In this document: piece by piece, positions 40,287 through 52,200 of the stretch
Position numbering within the stretch: position 1 is the first letter of the stretch
Layout of the letters: the number at the start of each line of letters is the position of its first letter
Assembly (NCBI GenBank): GCA_004335635.1
Contig: QAXH01006768.1
Coordinates: forward strand, 1-64,000
DNA: 64,000 nt
DNA from: Chloromonas sp. AAM2
Taxonomy: Eukaryota > Chlorophyta > Chlorophyceae > Chlamydomonadales > Chlamydomonadaceae
Direction: 5' to 3'
Program-made: the position numbers and the translations under genes
The notes under the pieces: model-generated
Databases searched by the model: none
The model's input: the letters and a program-made list of their open reading frames with translations, nothing else
What the model was told of the DNA's origin: nothing

Positions 40287-43200
40287 TTAACGCTTGTTGT
40301 GGTTGATGTACGTGGAGGCAAAGACAAAGATGCACCAGAACGCCACGGTGAAGCCGGCCAGGATGGCTGCCGCAGGGCCAACAAACGATTCCTTGAAGTT
40401 CAGTGCCTGCTCCAGGAACGCTGACACCTGTGTGCACCCATGGCACATCAAGGTGAGGTTTGCAACTTTGAGTTGACAGGCGTTGGCGTCAGAACAGGCC
40501 AGATCATTGGTGGAGGTGCCCTGCGGCTCGGCCCTGCCTGTGCCCAAACTGCTCTCGCTTCCTTCCTTGCCCCAGACAATTGCCAGTCTTTGCACGTACC
40601 ATTACAGAGTGTTTGGAAAAGAAGTGTTTCAAGTGGAAAGGAAGGGCAGGCAGCCTCTTGACTGCCCTTGCCTCTTGCTGGCAGCGCTGGCTCTTGCCCT
40701 GCCCCGGCCTCCTGCTCCATGACCAACCACCCCCTGTCTCGACCCCTCCCATTGATTGCCTGCAGCTCTCCCTCCCCAGTCTCACCGTGATGGGGTCGGA
40801 GCCGTTCTGCTGATCGACATACTTATCCTTGACATCCGCCAGCTGACTGCCAATGATACCGTACTGCACAAGCATGAACAAAGTGTGTGCATGTGGTGTC
40901 ATGCAGCAGATTGAGCAGTCTCCAGCTCCCCACGTGCATGTCAATGCCACATCAACTAGAAGAAAAGTTCAAGCCGCGTCCTCCTCCTCATCATTTGCGT
41001 CCTGAGACACTTCTAATTAGCCACATTGGCATACCACTTGCGGCCAACTCAAAGCCCCATCAACACACCAGACAGAACCATCAAACCAACCACCATTGCT
41101 GGTTAGTGGCTGTGGCTGATATGTACGCTCACCAGTGCATAGCTGAGCGGGTCGATCCAGTACAGCCAGCGCCACCAGGGCGGCATCTGAGGCTCGGGAA
41201 TGAAGAAACCGGCCAGCACGAACCACAGACTGCACAAGGCACGCACAAACATCCGCCATCATCGGCATTGTGCCGGCCCCTGGGCATGGCACGGCTGTGC
41301 ACTCTTCTGAATCAACACGACTTGTGTCGTGTGTGGTCGTGTGATTACACTAGATGGAACTACGAAGAAGCTGCTCAGTGAACGGCCTGCAAAAGCTGCT
41401 CAGTGCTCCGTGAACCCAAACATGCCCGGTGACTGCTTGTTTGATGGGTGTGTTGCGCTCCCCACCTGTAGAACGTGGCTGACACAACTGCGCTGAGCTC
41501 TGGCACTGGCATGAGGCTGGTGATCATGAAGCCGTAGTAGGTGAAGAAGGTCAGGGTCAGGCCCACGAACAACAGGTACCTGCGTGGCAACGCCATGGCA
41601 TGCACAGGCGGGCGTTCTCAAGTGCATGCATGCAAATGATTCAGTCTGAACTTGGCACATGCAAGCCACATTGCTGGCACACTGCTCCTATGTGAGACAT
41701 GTCGTGAACATGTGCTGTGCTTGCTGGGCCTGAGGCGCATTGTGTACCCTGCCTGTCAAGCTTACTCCATGCATTATCATACAACAGCATGCACGTAGCG
41801 CTTGTCAGCGGTCTGCACCTCATGGCTGTGCCACTCAGTCGTCATCCTCACCAGAAGAACTTGGTAGCAAGGAACTCGAAGCGGATCATGTAGTACGTGA
41901 CGGTGCCGTACAGGATCGTCTGGACAACGATGTAGGGAACCTCAACCAGCGCCTGCAGTCAAGAGTGCAGCACAGGTCAGGCTGAGATCATGCACTCCCT
42001 CCAGCAGAATAACAGACATGTACACTACCTCGGCTCTGACCGAGTCTAGCACCCATGAACGCACACAAAAAGCCCACAAGCTAAAGCACCTGCAAGGCCT
42101 ATACCACTCGACTCCAGCCCGGCCCACAAGTCATCCAACCCATCCTTTCACTGTTTGATTCAACCAACCCATCAGATGGTGCCCATGATATGCTGCCCAT
42201 GGTGCATGTGCAGTAGCAGCATGCATGTCCTGCTTACCAGTGCCAGTGCGTAAGGCATGGGCGAGTACATCTTGGCCGCGCGCTCGCGGTAGAAGACGGG
42301 CCGCTCGGCCGCCAGCACCGGCAGCGTGCCGTTGGCGTTGAACGTGCCCACGAAGGTGATGCAGATGAATAGGGCGCCCATCACGTTGAACACGTCGTTG
42401 GGAGTGGACCTGCAAGGAGCACAACACGAGTCACATTGCAATTGTAGGTGAGTATGCAAGTGAGTATGATGTTGTCCCATTTGTACGTGGATTGTAGCCA
42501 TCCTCTGTTCCAAATGTTTCACTAGTGGGCGATGCGGACCTCACTCGCTCACAGGCGACTCCACCACCGACTGACGAGCGCGCAAACTCACGCATGAGAG
42601 CCGCTGTGGTGAGCTCTTGCTGTTAAGCTGAGACTGGCAGACATGGACCTGTCTGCGGTTTTCCTTACATTTGCAGTGTGTCAAACTCGTACAAACGGCA
42701 CAATACATGTGGCAGATACACTGTTGTAGTTACCACTATGTTCTATATGAAAGCTGCAGTCTTACGTGTCTCCTCCCAGCCTGTAGTAGATGGAGCCCAG
42801 CAGGATGCCCAGGATGACGCTGAACATGTACCGCACGCCGTTGTACCCCGGATTGCGCCAGTACTGCATGAAGTTGCGCCTGCGAGGACACAGCAAGGAG
42901 AACAGGGTGCTATCAAGGAATGGGACCGGCGAACAGGCAATTCCTAGGCCTGCCATGCACCGTATGCCAAATGATGACACAGTCCCAAGCACTTGATTTC
43001 AACTGCTACAGGCTCCAATTCGCATCCACACTAAGCATTAGAGCAGACCTGAAAGGAACGTCTGCCATGATGCTGGCGGCAGTCAGACGGACTTTCAGAG
43101 ATACACAGGCTGCAACACACACGAGTGAGCCTGGCTTCAACCATGATCAACCATGTGCGATGATAGATGATCACTGTGGGGTGTGTGGCTCACTTGAGTA

Positions 43201-46200
43201 GCTCCTTGAACTGCGTGTATGAGCCATGTGCGTATCCGCTGGTGAAGGTGATGGGCTTGGAGCCCTCCTTGGGCACGGCAAGCCTGGCCACCAGATCCTC
43301 GTTGTACCTGAACGTACACAGTTCTTGCATGTGCAATGAGAAAGCCGTCTAGTAGACTAAAGCCAGCTACCAGGTTATTCAGGTTACTCAACAGCTTAGG
43401 TTGCTCATCAGCGTCAGGTCTAGATGCTCAATATGCTGGTGCTGATGCTGTTGACTACCCACTTGAACAACTTGGAGCTGGTGTAGAGGTCTGCAAAGTT
43501 GACCCCGAGGCGCCCCTCCTCCGCCGGGCTGCTGACCTCCAGCATCCATGTGGCGGGGTTCAGATCCACGGGGCAGGGCGGCACGCCCGCAAAGTCCTGA
43601 GAGCATGACAGGGTACATGCATGCGCATGTGAATTGGTGGACACCAGCAGCGCTTCTTTTCAAACTGTAGGATGGAACAATATCAACACATCAAAGCAGA
43701 TAAAGGCCGGTCGGACATGTATGGCGTTCAATTCAGGATCAGACCAACTCAATGCGCATGTGTGTCGTAATGTGCCGGCAGCGCTTTTCCCGAGCTATAG
43801 GATGGAAAAACGCACAAAGCAGACGAAATAGAGTCTCGGGCCTCCTTTGCAGAAAGCTCTAGCACCAAGCCATCACATGATGAGAGTGTCAGCCAGCCCA
43901 TGTCAAGCACAAGTGAGTCAAGGGCAGGGCGACTAAGCTGACACGTCCATGTTGTCAAGCACATGAGCACACACACCTGGAAGTACGAGATGAGGTCGCA
44001 TGAGTTGTGCCCCACGGGCCCGTGGAAGATTGTGTAGCCGCCACGCTTGAGCAGCAGCAACTCGTCAAACGACTCAAAGATGTCGATGGACGGCTGCAGC
44101 CGGCATATAACACAAAACACACTGGTGAACACTGGACGCAGAAACATGCTTACACAGACCGTAAAACTCAAAGTGCTGACAAGATTGAGCCATGACGTGA
44201 CAGATGGCTGGCTGTGGCACACTAAAGCAGTATGGCTAGAGTGAAAACGCGTGCACAACAGGGCCTGCGTGCTGCATGGCAGGACCGCTGTAGGGCGGTT
44301 CCTCTGCTCCCACCTGGTGGATTGTGCACACCACTGTGCGGCCTGTGTTGACGGTGTTGCGCACGGCGCGCATCACAATGGCAGCGGCGCGCGCGTCCAG
44401 GCCTGCATGCATGGACCCATGAGCACATGGACGCATGAGCAGACTCCATGCGACCACGGAGCCTCATTAACAAGCCCAGGCAAGCCTAATGCACACGCAA
44501 ACAACGCGGTGGGCAGGCACAAGCATACGTCTGCAGTACCAACTCATCTGATTCTTGAGAACACCTCTTCAGGACTACTGCTCCTGGTGAATCAGCAGTT
44601 TGGCGACCAGGCCTACCTGACGTTGGCTCATCCATGAACACGACGCTAGGGTTTGCCACGAGCTCCACCCCAATGGTCAGTCTCTTGCGCTGCTCCACGC
44701 TCAGACCGAACTGGCCGGGCAGACCCACTAGCGCGTCGGCCTGCTGGCCCAACTCCACCAGATGCATCACCTCGTCAACAAATGCCTGCAGACAGGCACA
44801 CATTGTATGCCACACTTTACTGGGTGATCTGCTTGAGTTTGCATGTGAGAGGGCAGCCGGAAGCTCAGCTGCCACGTGAACACACCCTTACGCTCCACAC
44901 CCAGATGCATGTACGCCATGTGCAAATTGAAGGAACTCAAACAGGGCCAGTACCAGTGCGAGCCCCGACTTGGACCGTTGGCACTGTCTAGGCACGGCAT
45001 GCTGCATGCCCCTCTGTACAGTCCACACTCACATTGAGTGTGTCTATTGATATGCCTGACAGTCGCAGTCTGCCCGAGATGTACAGGGCTTCTCGGACTG
45101 TTGTGCGAGGGGCGTGGATGTCTGCCTGCTCAACATAACTGCGTGCAAGGGAAAGACACAGGAATTGTGTCGGCCGCTGGACACTGGACCACAGCTGTGT
45201 CAAGACAGAAGTTACACATTGGCTGGATATAGAACCAGCTACGTAACAACTGGTTGAACCAAAGTATCCGCCCTCAGTGAAGACACAGTGTCCGCCCTGT
45301 ACGTTTCTGCTGCCATTGTGCCGGGGCGTCAACTCCTTTGCCTTGAGGCACGCCTTACCCGCACACACTTACCCGCACACACGCGCGAACGTGTCCTGGT
45401 TGACGGGGAAGCCGTCCACGCGAATGTCCCCGGTGGTGCGGCCAGTGGTCTTGCGCCCAGCGAGCACATCCATACTGCAGTGAAAGTGAGAGCGCCACAA
45501 CTTATCACTGGCTGACCTTAGGGCAGGGGCTGCACCGAGCACATTGTCCCTTGCAAACCCGGCCGCAGCGCCCCGTGGTGCCAAACACCATCTTGACGAT
45601 CACTATTTTAGCATTGCGTCTCTCCTAGGCCAGGGCTCCAATGATCATATTGACTTGAGTCGCACCCTGGAACACGGCATCACAAGCACAGCCAGCCCAC
45701 CCAAGCAGTCAAGAATGTCACCTAAACCGGGATAAGGGCTTTACTCACAGTGTTGTCTTTCCTGCCCCTGACACGCCCATGAGCGCGGTGAGCACGCCGG
45801 GCCTGAAGCTGCCCGTGATGTTGGTCAGCAGGTGCAGCTGTGGGCTGGCCTCGCCCGCGGCCCTCAGCTCATTGTACCTGAAACACATCCACACAGCCGG
45901 GCACACTGTTAGCAAGCATCCACACACAGCCGCAGCTGGGAAGGGACGTGATTGGACCGAGTCTCTGACAAGCCGCTGATTGCAGCGTTGCTGCACCTCT
46001 GCTGACCACTCATGGAACACAGGCTGTCTGGTGTTGTTGTCAACGGAGACAATGGGCCGTGGCATGTGTGCAGTCGCCACTCACTTTTCGTGTGAAGACG
46101 TCATGTCCACGGTGTAACACACGTTGTGGAAGGACACGGAGCTGGGCTCAAAGGGCAGGGCCATGGATTTGGTGCGCTCCATCGACAAGCCCTCCTCAAG

Positions 46201-49200
46201 CACTGCACCCTGCGGCTGGTGGGTTGCGCCATTCTGAACCACAGTGCCATTCTGGTGCGCGGTGCCGTTCTGAACCACAGCACCATTCTGGGCCCCATTG
46301 GCTGCAGGTTTGTCCGCTGCGAGCAAGCGCATGCACACAGTACAGAAGTGAGCACATTTGTTGCAACCATGAACTTGGGAACAATTTTGTGTACACAGCA
46401 CCATGTCTATTCATGATACAATCTGAACTGGCCGTCCGCCTTGCTGATACCCTTGTCAAATTGACAGGCCTGTCTGCTGCTCCCGGGGAACCAGCTTGCG
46501 TACCTTGAGCCTGCCAGCACCCAACCATGCACCGGGTGCCACTGCCGCCATTTCATTAATTTGCAACCCCTCATCTTCGTCATCCCTGTGCATGTCCGTG
46601 TCTCACCAATTGCCAGGGAGTGCCGCGGGCCCGCCCCACCCTTGATGTTGGCATCCCGGGCCACAAGGAACTCCTCGCTCACAACTGGTGTGGGGGGCAG
46701 GGGCTCTGCGGGAAGGGAACAGACAACAAACACAGAAGCATGTGCACTCCCATGCACTGTGCAGTGCAAGCTACAACACAGCGTAGGCAGACACATTTGA
46801 CGATCAGAGGCAGTTTCCATGACAAGCTTGAGCATCACAGACAGGATGGGCAGAAACAAGGCGGAACACAGGCAGCTGAACACGCGGCTCATGATGCTCG
46901 AGTTTCCAGCCTCAGGTCTCACCGTCAAACCATGTAAGGAAGCAGAAGGCCACCACCTGGAAGAGCGCGGTGTACCCGATCAGGACCACCGCACCCAGCC
47001 ACACTGCAGGCACACAAGCAGAGGGAAGCAAGGATGAGGCGAGCGAGCCCGTGTGACGGCACACACCTGCTGGACTCTCCATACTGGGCCGTCAGGCGTG
47101 TCACCCATCATTGTCATGTGACAGATCATGATATTACATGTCATCAGTAGCCACCACTACGAAGGCCATCAACATGCGGTAGTGTGTGTGTGTGTGTGTG
47201 CGCGCGCGTGCTTAAGTTCACACAAATTCTGTATCGATTTACATGTGTGTGGAGGCTTTTTCACGGCATTGGATGGAACAATCAGATCACCACCAGTGCG
47301 TGGTGCCACTCCCATGAGAAATCCAGGGGGAGAGGATGGGGCTGCTATGATCATGGCCAGCACGTGATGTTCATGGCGAAAGCATGCACGCACCGTACAT
47401 TCGGTCGTTGAAGAGGCCGTACGACGCGAGGGTGGCCTGCCCAGCCGTCATGACCTCGCCCTCAAACGTCACCAGGGTCTGCGGGCGGACGCATGCTCGC
47501 ATGCCTGGTCACGCACAGGTGGTGTGCATGCCGCAGAACTCTTGCACGGCATACACAGTCGGAAGCTGTTGGATATCAATTATTATGAACCATGAGCAGA
47601 CCTGCTGGTGCACACACACTAAGGGCCACTGCGCACTCATCAGAGTAGAAGGGTTTGCCCTGAAAGTGAAAGGGATCCCTGAACAGTTCCACCAGTCTTG
47701 TTCTGTGTTTGACTTGGGCATCAGCACAGCCCGAAATGACCGTCTAGGTTCACTCAACAGCACACATATCATCCAACCCGGCCGCCATGACTCATGACTT
47801 ACCCCCCAACGTTCGTGTGTCATTTCGTTGATTGACAGGGCTTGCTGGCAGTAAGTGACCGGGGACATCCAAAACGCCTGGACACAGGGGCAGGACAGCA
47901 AGTGTATGTGTATCAGACCTGACATGATGTGGGACAAGATAACAACCATGATGCCTGGGAAGTTCAGCTAACAGAAGCTAACCGCCTTGTGCTTTGGGAC
48001 TGCCCGCATGCAGCACAGCACGGAGCATGCAGGCGACGCAGTGCCTGTCCAATGCCATGTGAGCAGGCGAGAGAAGAATGAGTTCCTCACTCACCCAGAT
48101 CCACCAGGGAGGGATCTTGTCTGCAGGCACGTGGGCAGAACACGCAATCACGTGATGAAAAACCCGCTGATGTTGCACCATCTCAAACCTGGGTACCTTC
48201 CTAATTCACCGTGCATCTCTCTGTCAAGGCATTGAGCCAGCAAGACACGCAGGCCCGTGTGCACGTGCACCTCCGACGGCACTGCACTCACTCTTGTTGA
48301 GGATGAATCCTGACAAGAGCAGCAGCAGAATGAGTGCTGATGAGCCGAATGAGTTGGCAAGGTCGTAATTCCTGGTGAGCGAGGCCACAGCACGGAACAG
48401 CGCCAGCGCCATCTGGCTCATGAGGAACATGTACGCAAAGAAGATGAAGAAACGGCCGGCATCGGGCGCCATACCAGTCGTCCTGTGAGCAGGCGAGTAC
48501 AGCTTCAGTGGGCAAGCCGGTGGAGGCATGCATGCAGTGGAAAGGGCATCAAGGGCACTCAAGCGACGTTGACACGGGGTCAAGTGACCATTCAAACCAG
48601 CAATCTTGGCAAAGTTTGACATGTGGGCACCAGGACAACGTTGGAATCAAAGGCCAATGGGCACAACATAAGTGAGAAATGCAAGCTTTTCTGACCCTGT
48701 TCCTTGACAGCGTACGGGTGGTTGTGCACGTGGAGGGCCTTGCAGGGCACACGCGTGTGCGGCTCACCAGTATATGAGCAGCGACCAGATGAGCGCGTCC
48801 AGTGCGCTGAAGGGGATGCGCAGGAGCACGGGCGGGAGGGTGTAGGACCAGGGGGGGAAGAAGCGGGCGTTGCGCTGCTTGAAGAACACACGCAGACCCT
48901 GGACCAGAATGCCTGAGGGCAGGGACGAGGTGATGGTTAAGGAAGAAAGAGATGGAAAAACGGCCGGCATGATGCGGCCTGTCAACTGAAGCAGACACTC
49001 ACTGATTGATGAACATATGCATTCATGATGCTGGACAAGCCCAGGCAGATCAAATCATGGGACATGTGCACACCGCAGTGATAGCGAGCAGGTAGAGGAT
49101 ACACATTTGGACAACGACCGGCATAGCTAGGGCTGAGGTGAAACACTGCGGCAAGTCAATTGCCAAGGCTGCTGCCCTACGGAGGTTGTGTGACCACTCA

Positions 49201-52200
49201 CTCATTTCCACGTATCCGTTGAACATGCTGTGCACGATGGAGTAGAAAAGGATGGCTGCAGGCACAGCACACAGGCATGGGCATGTGACCGGCTGGGCAT
49301 CATCCCGTGCAAGTAAAACAAGGACAAGGTTGGTGTTGAGATTGGCAAGGCGTTCAATAAGTCGGCAATGATGGGGTAATGTTGGGTTAAGCCCGACTCG
49401 GATACCGGGCTGCGAGTAATGCTTCACATGTGCTATCGTTGTTGGCAGAGCGCAAACACAGCAGGTAAGGACGGGGTGCTGCCCCAAACAGATGGATACA
49501 GCCATTCCGTTCCTGTCTTCTCCAGTACAACAGTGCTTGCACAACCCACATTACATTTGTATGTGCAGTTCCATGTCTTGTGGCTGCCCTTACCTAAGTA
49601 GAGCCTGCCATCGTTGATGGAGGTATGGCCTATGCGGGTCTTGAGGAACAGGGTGGAGAAGATGGCGCCAGTGAAGATAGTCTGAGGCCACATGGCCAGG
49701 GCAAGCACACCCGTTGGGGACAAGAGGGATGAGAACAGGCGGTGGCCCCGGTTGTGCAAGGTGCTTGATTCTCTGTTGCAGCCACTGTGAAAAGTGGCAC
49801 AGTGCTTGCATCAAGGCTGCCACAGCTGCTGGGATGCGCCTTGAAGCGCTGTGCCTGGAGTAGTGCAATCCACACCTGCCCTGTGCGCTTACCGAGAACG
49901 TCTTGAAGCCCCACAGAAACCCCATGCGCGTCATGAGGGTGAAGTCACGCACTAGGTTCGCCTGAAGGATACAAGAGGCAGGAGCAGCGGTAACATACAT
50001 TGCCAGAGACAAGCACAGGAAACAAACAGCGCGAGGGTCATCACCACAGGTGTACAGGTGCCAGGGACACCAGTAAGGGCCATGTGGCCAGCTGCACCAA
50101 GTGCCATGTCTGACCGTATCAAAGTGACCTGGTGCCTTGGCTCGGCCTCCTACACTGGGAGGATGCTTACAAAGTTGTCAGCAGTGCCCACTTCTAACAT
50201 GCCCATTCTTCTCCCCTTGGCCTAGCGCTATCACAAGCCGCCCTATTCTCGATCACTAGCTGTCCGTGTTAGCTGAGTGGTCAATGGGTCCATGTATTCC
50301 CTGCTGCTGCCTCGCACCTGGAACGCCTGCCACCCCTGGAGTGCGAAGCGCGAGCGCACCAGTGCGTCCGGTGGCCAGTTCTCGCTGACAAACACCTGCA
50401 TGCATGCATGAGGGCACATGGGCAGCCATTGCCTCGTGCAGGTGAGGAGGATGAGCTTCCTGGCATGCACAGATGCCATGGGAAAGCAGACACAACAGCA
50501 GAGACAACACGGATGCTCTCTTCCACTCCTTGGCACACCTTGTCCTTATCTGAGTCGGAGTCTGTTTGCTCCGGTGTTGTTGGCTCAGTTGCCTGTGTGG
50601 TTTTCTTGTCTCCCGCCGCCAGGACCTTGATGGTGAGGTCGGGGGAGCTGGACAGCGCACGCATGCGCGACCGGCCCACTTCAGACTCCTCAAACGCCTG
50701 CGCTTACACAACGCAAACAAAGGAAATCTCAGAGCCCACTCGCGCTTACAGACAGCGAAACGGAGCGCAGAGAACAGACTGCAATCCATTTGGCAACAAC
50801 ACCAGAGGCAGTGACGAGGCTTTGTGGATTGGGCCAACACTGGTTCCCTGCTGCCATTGTGTGGAAACAAGGTCAAGTTACCACACCTTGCAGGCCAGCA
50901 TACCGTACCTCTGGCTGGACCTTCCAAAACACAAACCATCCAGCATGCATGCATACCTTGACCATGTCGTCCACAGGCATGAACTTGTACGGCTGCCTTC
51001 CGTCCGGCCCACCCGTCCAGTATAGGCGCTGATCATTGCGCGAAGTCACCTCCTGCAGGCGCAGCCACACGCACAACAGCTGCTCAATGACATCATACAC
51101 ACCAGCGGGTGCTGGCGACTTGCAGCAGACACGCCTGCAAGCTGTAACACAGCATGCCTCAAGCCTTGCTTCTCCCTTGCAACTAGCCTGACGACAGCGT
51201 ATGTTTACACGTGATTACCCAATGATTCCATCTTGTGGCTCACCTGCAGGAAATCTGCCACGCACTTCCGCTCTGGCGGTGCAAATCCCACGCTCTTGAA
51301 GAACGGCACGACCTGCTCCCTGGGCCCGTGGTACACCACCCTCCCGTCCGACAGCAGCAGGATGTCGTCAAACAGGTCGTACACCTCGGGGGGCGGCTGG
51401 AGCAGGGCGACAACGATCGTGGCCTGCAAGGCAACACAGAAGGCATATGCAGTGAGTGGGAGGGGAATGCAACAGGCTTTCGCGGCAGGATCAGCCGAAT
51501 TGAACAAGGTTCTTGTGCGGAGAAAGAATGATGTAGACAAACTGAATACGCAAGAGTGAAACTAGGATATGACATGCCATGACGGCATACGAGGGTGGAT
51601 GTTGTCAAGAGATCGCAAGACAGCGACATAGAATGCCGATACTAACAAAACGTGCCTAGTGCAGTCTCACTGCTGCAAAGGAAGGTAGCGGCGTGCTAAG
51701 TCAGGGCTGTCACTGACCTGCTGTAGGTGTGCCATGTTGCGCAGGCACTGTGTGAGCAGGCGGGTGGTGGAGGAGTCCAGGCCCGTGGAGATTTCATCCA
51801 TCATGAGCACCTGGTGGGGACCCACTAGCATCTCGCCTGCAGAAACACACACAAACACTTGCGCACTGCGGTATGCAACTGTTTACACCAGGAAAAAAAT
51901 AGATGCAAAATTCTGGCAATGCACTGGCGATTAGTGTCAAGAATGGTACGCCTGTGGCCAAGAGAGCGAGGCAGACAGGCACGCAACATACGGGAGACAT
52001 TATCGGCGGCCAGATAACAAGACAAGACAAACAACAGCGGAAACAAGGCAGAGTGCATTGCCGGCCACAGTTTCTTCCACCCCATCACCCACACCCAACC
52101 CAACCAGGTCAGACAGAGCGTTTGCTGTGCCTTACCCACAACCAGCCTACCGAAGGCAGTTCCAGCTGACTGATAGACAGAGCGTTGAGCTTGCCTTTTT

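Noticed and set aside
49074..49132. Hydrophobic patch [20 protein letters not shown] as a PDR exon
   Set aside because: Its phase does not fit the next exon, while joining 49202 directly to 48912 gives the family sequence in frame ([21 protein letters not shown]).
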